Position numbers and translations under genes: made by a program. A DNA stretch of 64,000 nucleotides from Planctomycetota bacterium (GTDB lineage Bacteria > Planctomycetota > PLA2 > JAEUHO01), in NCBI GenBank assembly GCA_029259775.1, contig JAJDEN010000039.1, forward strand, positions 1-64,000. The letters are read 5' to 3'. The notes under the pieces were generated by a model that did not search any database, was not told the origin of the DNA, and saw only the letters and a list, made by a program, of their open reading frames with translations. Of this stretch, positions 16,527 to 24,094 are shown in pieces. Position 1 is the stretch's first letter, and each line of letters opens with the position of its first letter.

Positions 16527-18143
16527 ATGGCCAACAAGAACCTCTTCGCCGGATTGCGCGACCGCCTGCGCTGGACGGATGCCATCAACAACGAGCTGGC
16601 CCCGGCCTACGCCCACGCCTCCGAGCACGCGCTGGCGCAGTACGCCGCCACCGGCTGCTTGAACAGCACCTTCTACGCGCGCGCTGAGCTGCAGCTGGAC
16701 GCCCTGCTGCGCATGGCGCACGACGTCAGCCCCGCGTTCCTGGCGCAGACTGCGATCCACTGCCGCACCAAGGGCCACATGAAGGACGCTCCGGCGGTGC
16801 TGCTGGCCGTGCTGGCCAGCCGCGACGGCGCCCTGATGGAGCAGGTCTTCGATCGCGTCATCGACACGGGACGCATGCTGCGCACGTTCGTGCAGATCAT
16901 CCGCTCGGGCGTGACGGGTCGCTCCTCGCTCGGCTCCCGCCCGCGGCGCTGTGTGCGTCGCTGGCTGGCCGGCCGCGACGCGACCCAGTTGCTGCGCGAC
17001 AGCGTGGGCAGCGATCCGTCGCTGGCCGATGTGATCCGCATGGTGCGTCCCGCGCCCGACGGCCCCGAGCGCTCCGCCCTGTATGGCTGGCTCGTCGGTC
17101 AGCCGCACGACGCCGACGCGCTCCCGCAGATCGTCCGAACGTACGAAGCCTGGAAGCAGGCGACGCTCGCCGGATGCGACGCGGGCCCGGTCCCGCCGGT
17201 GCCGTTCCAGATGCTGACCAGCATGCCGCTCGACCGCGCCGCGTGGACGTCGATCGCGACGAACGCCCGGTGGCACATGACCCGCATGAACCTGAACACG
17301 TTCCACCGTCACGGCCTGTTCGCCGATGACGACGCCGGACGGGCGATGGTCCTGCGGGTCGCAAAGCGGCTGCGTGACCGGAAGGCAATTCGCAAGGCGC
17401 GTGTGTTCCCGTACCAGCTCCTGGCTGCGTACTTGAACGCCAACAGCGAGCTGCCGCGCCCCCTGCGGGACGCGCTGCACGACGCCATGGAGGTCGCCCT
17501 CGAGAACGTGCCCGCGATCGCGGGACGGGTCGTGGTCTGCCCGGACGTGTCCGGCTCCATGACCGCTCCTGTGAGCGGCTGGCGCAAGGGCTCGTCGAGC
17601 AAGGTTCGCTGCGTGGACGTGGCGGCGCTGGTCGCCGCGGCGGTTCTCCGCAAGAACCCCGAGGCGAGCGTCATGCCGTTCGAGCACCGGGTGGTGAAGG
17701 TCCGCCTGGACCCGCGCGACACGGTGATGACCAACGCGAGCCATCTGGCCCGCGTGGGTGGAGGCGGTACGGCCTTGAGCGCTCCGCTGGCGGACCTCGT
17801 ACGTCGGCGCGCTCGCGTGGACGCCGTGATCTTCGTGTCCGACAACGAGTCCTGGTTCGACGCCCATCAGGCGGCCGGTCGGCAGGTCTGGCAGCGCGAC
17901 GGCACGGAGACGATGCGGCTTTGGGAGAAGATCAAGCGGAACAACCCGAGCGCGAAGCTCGTCTGCATCGATCTCCAGCCGTACGGGACGACGCAGGCGC
18001 GCGAGCGTGACGACATCCTCAACGTGGGCGGGTTCTCGGACACGGTGTTCGAGATGGTCGCCGACTTCCTCGCGGGGCGCATGTCGCCCGACCACTGGGT
18101 CGGCAACATCCGCAACGTGAAGCTGGAGTCCGCGCCGGTCTGA
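16527..18143 (+). CDS. rsr: Ro60 orthologue (TROVE and vWA domains), Rsr
   Basis: A 538-residue Ro60/Rsr protein, the ring-shaped RNA-binding protein that binds Y RNAs and misfolded or structured RNAs. The N-terminal two thirds are the TROVE HEAT-repeat ring (for example AQTAIHCRTKGHMKDAPAVLLAVLA and RAAWTSIATNARWHMTRMNLNTF). The C-terminal vWA domain has the MIDAS motif DVSGSM near residue 339, GGGGTALSAPL near 415 and VIFVSDNESW near 440, so metal binding is probably intact. The ATG at 16527 has AAAGGAG six bases upstream. It is followed directly by two Y-like RNAs and then rtcB, as in the Salmonella rsr-yrlA-yrlB-rtcBA order. Confidence 0.95.
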   Translation: MANKNLFAGLRDRLRWTDAINNELAPAYAHASEHALAQYAATGCLNSTFYARAELQLDALLRMAHDVSPAFLAQTAIHCRTKGHMKDAPAVLLAVLASRDGALMEQVFDRVIDTGRMLRTFVQIIRSGVTGRSSLGSRPRRCVRRWLAGRDATQLLRDSVGSDPSLADVIRMVRPAPDGPERSALYGWLVGQPHDADALPQIVRTYEAWKQATLAGCDAGPVPPVPFQMLTSMPLDRAAWTSIATNARWHMTRMNLNTFHRHGLFADDDAGRAMVLRVAKRLRDRKAIRKARVFPYQLLAAYLNANSELPRPLRDALHDAMEVALENVPAIAGRVVVCPDVSGSMTAPVSGWRKGSSSKVRCVDVAALVAAAVLRKNPEASVMPFEHRVVKVRLDPRDTVMTNASHLARVGGGGTALSAPLADLVRRRARVDAVIFVSDNESWFDAHQAAGRQVWQRDGTETMRLWEKIKRNNPSAKLVCIDLQPYGTTQARERDDILNVGGFSDTVFEMVADFLAGRMSPDHWVGNIRNVKLESAPV

Positions 18144-18159
18144 TCGGCGCGGCTTCCAT

Positions 18160-18176
18160 CCCACCTTCGCGGTGGG
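18160..18176 (+). other. hairpin competing with the Y1 outer stem
   Basis: CCCACC (18160-18165) and GGTGGG (18171-18176) form a 6-bp stem with a 5-base TTCGC loop, 17 bases after the rsr stop. The last three bases, GGG, are also the first three of the Y1 outer stem, so the two structures exclude each other. It may be a processing or attenuation switch between the rsr mRNA and Y1. It has no T-tract, so it is not a standard terminator. Confidence 0.5.
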
Positions 18177-18316
18177 CGTGCAAATGCCGTCGGGACTACA
18201 TCATTCACAATGACCAGGTCGGGGGTTCGAGTCCCTCCACGCCCACCATCAGGGGCGTGTAGCTCAGTGGTAGAGCAGGAAAACGTCTCGGCACGACTTT
18301 GTTGCACGCCCTTCGC
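18169..18316 (+). ncRNA. yrlA: Y-like RNA 1 (YrlA type) with an embedded permuted tRNA
   Basis: The ends pair perfectly over 10 bp (GGGCGTGCAA 18174-18183 with TTGCACGCCC 18302-18311), and a further GCG/CGC lies just outside. Above an internal loop is a second helix, GTCGGGAC (18189-18196) with GTCTCGGC (18285-18292). Enclosed at 18201-18279 is a tRNA-like body. The 5' strand AATGCC..GGGACTACAT and 3' strand ACGTCTC..CACGAC..TTTG are shared with Y2, while the outer stem sequence differs but still pairs. Bacterial Y RNAs bind Ro60/Rsr through such a bulged stem and carry a tRNA-mimicking module. The position between rsr and rtcB matches known yrlA genes. Transcript ends are estimates. Confidence 0.85.
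18201..18279 (+). ncRNA. circularly permuted tRNA-Val(CAC) body inside Y RNA 1
   Basis: Bases 18201-18248 are the 3' part of a tRNA from position 29: TCA, anticodon loop TTCACAA (anticodon CAC), TGACC, variable AGGTC, T arm GGGGG-TTCGAGT-CCCTC, acceptor strand CACGCCC, A73 and CCA. After a 4-base linker (TCAG), 18253-18279 is the 5' part: acceptor GGGCGTG, TA, D arm GCTC-AGTGGTA-GAGC, A26 and GG (27-28). Joining GG to TCA restores the anticodon stem GGTCA/TGACC and a complete tRNA-Val. The acceptor stem is capped by the 8-base loop ACCATCAG. The Ro-binding stem is thus inserted between positions 28 and 29. Confidence 0.85.
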
Positions 18317-18352
18317 ACGTCCCTTTCAACAAGAACATCCACGACACGACGT

Positions 18353-18455
18353 GGCCGCGGCGAATGCCCGTGGGACTACATTGGTTCAGGCCGGTTCGAC
18401 CCCGGCCCTCCTCGGCTTCCGAGGTGACGTCTCACGACCGTTTGTCGCCGCGGCC
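18353..18455 (+). ncRNA. Y-like RNA 2 (YrlB-like) with a T-arm/acceptor minihelix
   Basis: An 11-bp perfect outer stem (GGCCGCGGCGA 18353-18363 with TCGCCGCGGCC 18445-18455) encloses the same internal-loop motif as Y1. A second helix CGTGGGAC (18369-18376) / GTCTCACG (18429-18436) follows, including the same G-T pair. The enclosed module is smaller: a T-arm-like hairpin (GGCCGG-TTCGACC-CCGGCC, 18389-18407) and an acceptor-like hairpin CCTCGG-CTT-CCGAGG (18410-18424). There is no D arm and no anticodon arm. Its 3' end lies about 21 bases before the rtcB ATG, so the two transcripts probably overlap and must be processed apart. Confidence 0.8.
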
Positions 18456-18476
18456 TCTCACTCCCAGGCACTCATC

Positions 18477-19682
18477 ATGACCACCGAAACGAACTACAAG
18501 CTGCTCGAGCATCCCGGCGCAGCGCCCATCAAGGCATGGACGAAGGGGGTCCCGATCGAAGACCAGGCACGCGCCCAGTTGGCGAACGTGGCCCGTCTTC
18601 CGTTCATCCACAAGTGGGTCGCGGCGATGCCGGATGTGCACTGGGGCCTGGGCGCGACCATCGGCAGCGTGATCCCGACGCACAAGGCGATCATCCCGGC
18701 CGCGGTCGGCGTCGACATCGGCTGCGGCATGATGGCGTCGCGCACCACCCTGACCGCAAACGACCTGCCCGACTCGCTACGTGGTGTGCGCCACATGATC
18801 GAGCGCGCGGTTCCTGTCGGCCAGCAGAGTTTCAAGAAGACACCTGCGCCCAACGAGTCCGCGTGGAAGAAGATGAGCGCGGAGTTCCGCCAGATCATGG
18901 CGAAGCACCCGAAGATCGGCACGAAGACGCCGGAGAAGCAGCTCGGCACGCTGGGCGGCGGCAACCATTTCATCGAGGTGTGCCTCGACCAGGACGACCG
19001 CGTCTGGATCATGCTGCACAGCGGGTCGCGCGGCATCGGCAACATGATCGGCCGCTACTTCATCGGACTCGCGAAGAAGGACATGGGGCGCAACCTCAGC
19101 AGCCTGCCGGACAAGGACCTGGCGTACTTCGACGAGGGCCTCGAACATTTCGACGACTACGTCCAGGCCGTGAGCTGGGCCCAGCGCTACGCGCGCAAGA
19201 ACCGTGACCTGATGATGCGCTACGTCATCGAGGGCATGGGCCGCGTGCGGGACCTGCCTCCGTTCGAGGCGGAGATCGAAGCCATCAACTGCCACCACAA
19301 CTACGTGCAGCGCGAACACCACTACGGAGCGGACGTCTGGGTCACGCGCAAGGGCGCGGTGCGCGCGGGCGTCGGCGAAATGGGCATCATCCCGGGCAGC
19401 ATGGGCACGCGCAGCTACCTGGTGCGCGGCAAGGGCAACCCCGAGAGCTTCGAGAGCTGCAGCCACGGCGCGGGGCGCGCGATGTCGCGTACCGCGGCGC
19501 GCAAGCGGTTCAGCATCGGCGATCACGAAGCGGCGACGCGCGGCGTGGAATGCCGCAAGGACCGTGGCGTGATCGACGAGACACCGGCGGCGTACAAGTC
19601 GATCGACGAAGTGATGAAGGCGCAGGAAGACCTCGTGGAGGTCGTCCACACGCTCAAGCAGGTCGTCTGCGTGAAGGGCTAG
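18477..19682 (+). CDS. rtcB: RtcB RNA ligase
   Basis: A 401-residue RtcB, the GTP- and metal-dependent ligase that joins 2',3'-cyclic-phosphate or 3'-phosphate ends to 5'-OH RNA ends, including tRNA halves. Catalytic features are present: Cys83 in GVDIGCGMM, His164 in LGGGNHFIEV, the HSGSRGIG metal/GTP loop near 184, INCHHNYVQREHH near 265 and the guanylated histidine His330 in SHGAGRAMSR. Length matches E. coli RtcB (about 408). I chose the ATG at 18477; in-frame sequence upstream runs through the Y RNAs. No strong Shine-Dalgarno precedes it. Confidence 0.97.
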   Translation: MTTETNYKLLEHPGAAPIKAWTKGVPIEDQARAQLANVARLPFIHKWVAAMPDVHWGLGATIGSVIPTHKAIIPAAVGVDIGCGMMASRTTLTANDLPDSLRGVRHMIERAVPVGQQSFKKTPAPNESAWKKMSAEFRQIMAKHPKIGTKTPEKQLGTLGGGNHFIEVCLDQDDRVWIMLHSGSRGIGNMIGRYFIGLAKKDMGRNLSSLPDKDLAYFDEGLEHFDDYVQAVSWAQRYARKNRDLMMRYVIEGMGRVRDLPPFEAEIEAINCHHNYVQREHHYGADVWVTRKGAVRAGVGEMGIIPGSMGTRSYLVRGKGNPESFESCSHGAGRAMSRTAARKRFSIGDHEAATRGVECRKDRGVIDETPAAYKSIDEVMKAQEDLVEVVHTLKQVVCVKG

Positions 19683-19705
19683 TGTTTCGTCGCTGACGAA
19701 ACACG
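19683..19705 (+). terminator. hairpin after rtcB
   Basis: GTGTTTCGTC and GACGAAACAC form a perfect 10-bp stem with a GCT loop immediately after the rtcB stop. It is followed by GGGG rather than a T-tract, so it is either a weak terminator or an mRNA 3'-end stabiliser. Confidence 0.55.
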
Positions 19706-19707
19706 GG

Positions 19708-19972
19708 GTAGGGGCGACCCTTGTGGTCGCCCGGGGGCTCTCTTGATTCCCTCGGACCTACCCCGTAGGGGCGACCCTTGTGGTGGCCCTTCTCTGTCTT
19801 CCCCATGGGGGCTCAGCGCGCGGCAGCGCCCAGGAGGGGACGGAGGCGCTGGGAAGGGGCAAGAAGAAGAGGGCGGGGACCAGCCCCGCCCCTACATGGT
19901 AAGTCCGGATGTGGAGGTGCGCCCTCGGGCGGGGACAAGCCCCGCCCCTACCACGTGTCTCGTCCTTGACGA
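19708..19972. repeat. cluster of REP-like palindromes between rtcB and rtcA
   Basis: This gap holds two copies of the GTAGGGGCGACCC / GGTCGCCC palindrome (19708-19732 and a diverged copy at 19765-19789). It also holds two copies of a second palindrome, GGGCGGGGAC with GCCCCGCCCCTAC (19871-19895 and 19927-19951). A short CTCGTC-CTT-GACGAG hairpin lies near 19958-19972. No gene is apparent in 19683-20064. The repeats separate rtcA from rtcB by 382 bases, so rtcA may have its own promoter. Confidence 0.75.
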
Positions 19973-20064
19973 GGGATAGGCGCTGTCTGAAAAGCCCTAT
20001 TGCTGCGCCGAACGATCCACTCGCTACGTAGCATTTCCAAACAGAGCCTAGAGAGCACACTGCC

Positions 20065-21102
20065 ATGGACCGCAACGTGATCATCGACGGAAGCCAGGGC
20101 GAGGGCGGAGGGCAGATCCTCCGCTCCGCCCTGGCGCTCTCGCTGGCGACCGGGACGCCGTTCCGCATGGAGAAGATCCGTGCCGGACGGCGCAAGTCCG
20201 GCCTCCTGCGGCAGCACCTGACCTGCGTCCGCCTCGCGGCGCGCGTGGGCGACGCTTTCGCGGAGGGGATGGACCTCGGATCGAAGACGCTGGCGTTCGC
20301 GCCGCAGGCCTGTCGTCCGGGGACCTACGAGGTGCAGGTCGGCACGGCCGGCAGCACGAGCCTCGTGGCGCAGTCCGTGCTGCCCGCGCTCTTGTTCGCG
20401 GACGGCCCCACGGAGCTCGTGATCGAAGGCGGGACGCACGCACGCAGCGCACCGCCCTACGACTTCCTCGAGCAGGCGTGGGCGCCCGTCATGCGCACGC
20501 TCGGCGCCTCCATCAGCATGGCCATCGAACGCCACGGGTTCTTCCCGGCGGGCGGCGGACGTGTGCGCATACGGGTTGAGCCCACCTCGTCACCGCGCGC
20601 CCTCGAGCTGCGGGAACGGGGCGAGCGCGTCGGTACGCACGCCAAGGCCATCGTGGCGCGCATCCCCGGCGACGTGGCAGAGCGAGAGTTGGCCGTCGTA
20701 GCCAAGCAGATGGGGTGGCCCAGCTCCTCGCTGCACGTGGACGCGGTGCGCGACACCGCGGGCCCAGGCAACGCGCTCGTCCTCCGCATCGAGCATGAGC
20801 ACGTGACCGAGGTCTTCACGGCCTTCGGCTCGGTCGGTCTGCCGGCGGAGCGCGTGGCGAAGCTGGCGTGCGCCGATGCCCGCTCGTGGCTGAAGGGCAC
20901 CGCGCCGGTCGGAACGATGCTGGCGGACCAGCTGATGGTCCCGTTGGCGCTAGGCGCCGGCGGCACGTACCGGACGACCGCTCTCTCGCGCCACAGCCGA
21001 ACGAACCTCGAGGTCTTGATGATGTTCCTCGGGGACATCTGCCAGGTCCACCCGCTGGAGGACGGCGGCGTGGACGTGCACATCCGAGGTCTTCTCGGCT
21101 AG
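20065..21102 (+). CDS. rtcA: RNA 3'-terminal phosphate cyclase RtcA
   Basis: A 345-residue RtcA, which converts RNA 3'-phosphate ends to 2',3'-cyclic phosphates using ATP through a covalent AMP-histidine intermediate. The N-terminal DGSQGEGGGQILRSALALS is the family signature. The mid-region has HGFFPAGGGRV, and the adenylated histidine is His310 in LSRHSRTN near the C-terminus. Length and motif spacing equal E. coli RtcA (His309). It completes the repair locus: RtcA supplies cyclic-phosphate ends and RtcB seals. Confidence 0.96.
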   Translation: MDRNVIIDGSQGEGGGQILRSALALSLATGTPFRMEKIRAGRRKSGLLRQHLTCVRLAARVGDAFAEGMDLGSKTLAFAPQACRPGTYEVQVGTAGSTSLVAQSVLPALLFADGPTELVIEGGTHARSAPPYDFLEQAWAPVMRTLGASISMAIERHGFFPAGGGRVRIRVEPTSSPRALELRERGERVGTHAKAIVARIPGDVAERELAVVAKQMGWPSSSLHVDAVRDTAGPGNALVLRIEHEHVTEVFTAFGSVGLPAERVAKLACADARSWLKGTAPVGTMLADQLMVPLALGAGGTYRTTALSRHSRTNLEVLMMFLGDICQVHPLEDGGVDVHIRGLLG

Positions 21103-21203
21103 GAGGCGCCTCGGGGTGCGAGCCGCGCAAGGAAGCGCGGAACGTGGCGTGGTCTCCCACGCGAGCTTCGCGATGACGCTGCCCGGCCGCACATCCGTGG
21201 CGC

Positions 21204-23009
21204 CTACAGCAACTCCAGCACGACGATGGTGCCAGCAGCCATGACGAGGCTCATCCCGATGCCCACGCGCGCAAAGTCGCGTGTGCGGTAGCCACCCGCC
21301 CCCATCACCATCAGGTTGCACTGGTGGGCGAAAGGCAGGACGAACGCGCAGCTCGTGCCGAAGGCCACGGCCAGAAACGTCTTGTTGACGTCGAGCGTCG
21401 AGCCGAGCGCGACCTGATAGGCGACGGGCGCCAGGATCACGGCGGCCGCGCCGTTGTTGCTCGTCGTGCTCACCACGGCCGCGATGACGAAGAGCGCCGC
21501 GATCACGCCCGCGGTTCCCAGCCATGGCTCCACCTCCAGGATCGCACTCGCCGTTCCGGCCGCCACGCCGTGGTACTCGAGCGCCATCCCCAGGGGGATC
21601 GTGCCCGCGATCAGGAACAGGATGCGGAAGTCCATGCACTCGCGGATCCCCGCCATGGAGACGCAGCGGGTCGCGCGCATCAGCAGGGCACTTCCGAGCG
21701 CGCTGACGGCCAACGGAAGCAAGCCGAGCAGCGGAGGCAGCAGCGCCAACAGGAGAAGACCGATGGCGATCGGTGCGCGCCGCACGTCCTCGCCCTGGAC
21801 GCCCTCCGCCAGCACGATGAACCGGGGATCGCGGCCGAGCGTGCGGATGGCCGCGCCGCTGCCCGAGACGAGAAACGCGTCACCCAGCAGGAGCTTCTCA
21901 TCGGCCAAGCCCGTGGAGCGGATCTCGTCGCGCCGCAAGATCGCGAGCACGCTCAGCTCGAACTCGTTGCGAAACCGCAGACTGCGAAACGTCGACCCCA
22001 GCGCCTCGGAGCGCGGCGGCAGCGTGACCTCGGCCAGGGTCACGCCCTGCTCCATCAGCCGGTCGACCGAGCCCGCCTCGGCCATGCCGTACTGCACCTC
22101 TGCATCCTCCGAGAAGCGCCACGCGTCCTCCGTGCGCCCCTGGACGTAGATCTCGTCCCCCGGCTCCAGCACGAGGTCGGGATGCGGATGGTGCGTGCGC
22201 TTGCGCGAGCCGCGGGGGCGCCGCACGAGCACGACCTTCAACTGCCACGTCCCGTCGAGGTCGGCGTCGCGCAGCGACTGGTCCGCGACGGTCGACGTTG
22301 GCATGACGCGCATGCGGTGCAGGTTGGCCGTCAGTCCATAGGACTCGGCCAGCTCGTCCGGAAGCTGCGCGCGACGTAGACGGTCCCCGTCCGACACCGT
22401 AGGAAGCCAGCGACGGCCGATCAGCGCCATGTAGAGGACGCACAGCACGGTGACGGGGACGCCGACCTTGGCGAAGTCGACCATGCTCAGTCCCGTGCCC
22501 ATGCGCTGGCGCAGGTCCTCCGCGAGAATCAGGTTGGGCGTCGTGCCGATCACGGTCATGGTGCCGCCCACGACGGCGGCGAACGCGAGCGGCATCATCA
22601 GCCGCGAGGTCGGGATCTCCGCGCGGCGCGCGAGCACGGCCACGGCCGGCAGGAAGACGGCGACCGTCGCCGCGTTCGACATGAACGCGGAGAGCACGGC
22701 GACGGACACCATGATGGTGAGCACGAGCACGATCTCGCTGCGTCCGCCCAGACGCTGCAGCCCCTGGGCCATCAGGGTCGCGACGCCACTCTCCTTCATG
22801 CCGGCGCCCAGCACGAAAATCGCGGCCAGGGCCAGCACGGCAGGGTTGCCGAACCCAAGCAGCGCCTGGTCGGCGCTCTCGAGTGTCCCCGTCGCCGCCA
22901 GGACCACGGGGATGGCGAGGGCCGTCATCCAGAGCGGGATCCACTCCGAGATGAAGAGCACCATCGCGGCGAGCAGCGTCGCGATGGCGATGGCCTGGTG
23001 CATGGACAT
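21204..23009 (-). CDS. SLC13/DASS-family permease with central TrkA-C domains
   Basis: A 601-residue inner-membrane transporter of the divalent anion:sodium symporter type. Transmembrane segments flank a soluble middle region (about residues 215-375) with two TrkA-C (RCK-C) domains, seen as LVLEPGDEIYVQGR and LLLGDAFLVSGSG. The paired helix-hairpin motifs are present: MSNAATVAVFLPA near residue 110, IGTTPNLIL near 155 and STTSNNGAAAVILAP near 520. Homologues transport sulfate, dicarboxylates or other anions; the substrate cannot be read here. It is followed 25 bases away by rtcA's convergent region on the other side, so it is its own leftward unit. Confidence 0.9.
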   Translation of the reverse strand: MSMHQAIAIATLLAAMVLFISEWIPLWMTALAIPVVLAATGTLESADQALLGFGNPAVLALAAIFVLGAGMKESGVATLMAQGLQRLGGRSEIVLVLTIMVSVAVLSAFMSNAATVAVFLPAVAVLARRAEIPTSRLMMPLAFAAVVGGTMTVIGTTPNLILAEDLRQRMGTGLSMVDFAKVGVPVTVLCVLYMALIGRRWLPTVSDGDRLRRAQLPDELAESYGLTANLHRMRVMPTSTVADQSLRDADLDGTWQLKVVLVRRPRGSRKRTHHPHPDLVLEPGDEIYVQGRTEDAWRFSEDAEVQYGMAEAGSVDRLMEQGVTLAEVTLPPRSEALGSTFRSLRFRNEFELSVLAILRRDEIRSTGLADEKLLLGDAFLVSGSGAAIRTLGRDPRFIVLAEGVQGEDVRRAPIAIGLLLLALLPPLLGLLPLAVSALGSALLMRATRCVSMAGIRECMDFRILFLIAGTIPLGMALEYHGVAAGTASAILEVEPWLGTAGVIAALFVIAAVVSTTSNNGAAAVILAPVAYQVALGSTLDVNKTFLAVAFGTSCAFVLPFAHQCNLMVMGAGGYRTRDFARVGIGMSLVMAAGTIVVLELL

Positions 23010-23033
23010 AGGCGCGACTCCCTGGGGTCAAGC

Positions 23034-23702
23034 CTACTTGCCTGCGGACCAGGTCGCCTTGCGCTGGTCGTCGAGAAACTTGATCTCGGGTGTTGTGTCC
23101 TCCGTCGTCATCGCACGGAGGCGCAGCTTGCCGTCCTTGGCGAGACCGAGCACGCTGCGCCCGTCCTTGATCACGGAGCCGAGCAGGCCCATGCGTCCCT
23201 GGGCGTCCGAGAGCTGCAGCGTCGACTGCCCGCGTCCGGCGAACGCGGTCAGCGCGCGCTTCGACTGGGGATCCTGGAGCAGCACGGACGAGGCCAGCTC
23301 CGGGCCCGCCAGCAACGTGAGGAACTTGGCCTTGCCGGCGCCCGCGAACGCAAGCAGGCACTCGTTCTTGCTGGTCAGCGCGGACAGCCACCGTTCCCCG
23401 CCCTTCGCGTCGAGGAACTTCAGGACGAGACGGTCCTTGCCGGCCAGGTAGGCGAACTCGGCCCGCTTGGCGCCCTCCGCATCCAGCAGCCGCAGCGCGA
23501 CGTCGCCGTTCGCCTCGGAGGCCAGGCGCGCGCGCACCTTGCCCTTGGCGTCGACGATCTCAAGAGCGCTCGCTCGCAGCGTGTCGCCGGGCGCGGCGTT
23601 GGCGCTGCGCATGTCCATGAACACCGCTACGGCCGCGAAGGCGCCTCCGGCTGCCATGCAGCCCATGACCATCAACGCTACGAGGAACTGCTTGCCGCTC
23701 AT
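23034..23702 (-). CDS. membrane-anchored protein of unknown function
   Basis: A 222-residue protein with one N-terminal hydrophobic segment (FLVALMVMGCMAAGGAFAAVAVFM, residues 5-30) acting as an anchor or uncleaved signal. The rest is beta-rich with a repeating pattern of about 20-25 residues of the type LRLLDAEGAKRAEF, LKFLDAKGGERW, LLQDPQSKRALT, LQLSDAQGRMGLL. This resembles a small beta-propeller or beta-solenoid. The ATG at 23702 has GGAGGT eight bases upstream. I do not recognise a named family. Confidence 0.75.
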   Translation of the reverse strand: MSGKQFLVALMVMGCMAAGGAFAAVAVFMDMRSANAAPGDTLRASALEIVDAKGKVRARLASEANGDVALRLLDAEGAKRAEFAYLAGKDRLVLKFLDAKGGERWLSALTSKNECLLAFAGAGKAKFLTLLAGPELASSVLLQDPQSKRALTAFAGRGQSTLQLSDAQGRMGLLGSVIKDGRSVLGLAKDGKLRLRAMTTEDTTPEIKFLDDQRKATWSAGK

Positions 23703-23752
23703 TGGGGAGACCTCCGGGCGCATGCGCGCTGTCGGAGTCTACGGCTCCCGTC

Positions 23753-24076
23753 CTACTCGTGGTGCCACCAGATACGGAACTTCGTGGCGATCCACCAAAC
23801 GAGCGCGACACCGAGGACCGCGTAGGGCGTGGCGCTGGGCTGCACGTCCAACGTGGGATCCCTTGCCGACGCGTAGTCGGAGATGGACCAGATCAGCCCG
23901 ACGATGAGTACGAGCGAACTCAGCAACTGGTGAAGCTTGAGACGCTTGCTCGTCAGTTCGGTGGTGCGCACCGGCGTGCCGACCCTCTGCGTCGCCTGCG
24001 GTGCTCCGCAGTGCGGGCAACCGACGGCCGCCGTCGATACCTGCCCACCGCACTCGTAACACGCTGCCAGTGCCAT
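23753..24076 (-). CDS. small zinc-ribbon membrane protein
   Basis: A 107-residue protein. An N-terminal zinc ribbon is formed by CYEC near residue 6 and CPHC near residue 20. Two hydrophobic segments follow (LLSSLVLIVGLIWSI near 50 and AVLGVALVWWIA near 85), so the ribbon and the basic C-terminus are probably on the cytoplasmic side. Function is unknown. It lies 18 bases downstream of hldE and is likely co-transcribed with it. Confidence 0.75.
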   Translation of the reverse strand: MALAACYECGGQVSTAAVGCPHCGAPQATQRVGTPVRTTELTSKRLKLHQLLSSLVLIVGLIWSISDYASARDPTLDVQPSATPYAVLGVALVWWIATKFRIWWHHE

Positions 24077-24094
24077 GCCCGTTCCCCGTCGTAG

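Noticed and set aside
18201..18311. Calling the region a normal or split tRNA gene
   Set aside because: No contiguous tRNA in 5'-to-3' order exists here; halves are inverted in order, and the Ro-type stem and its copy in Y2 point to a Y RNA. A processed permuted tRNA remains possible and is stated as such.
19683..20064. CRISPR array or attachment site in the repeat cluster
   Set aside because: Repeats are palindromic, few and irregularly spaced without unique spacers; no cas or integrase genes are near.
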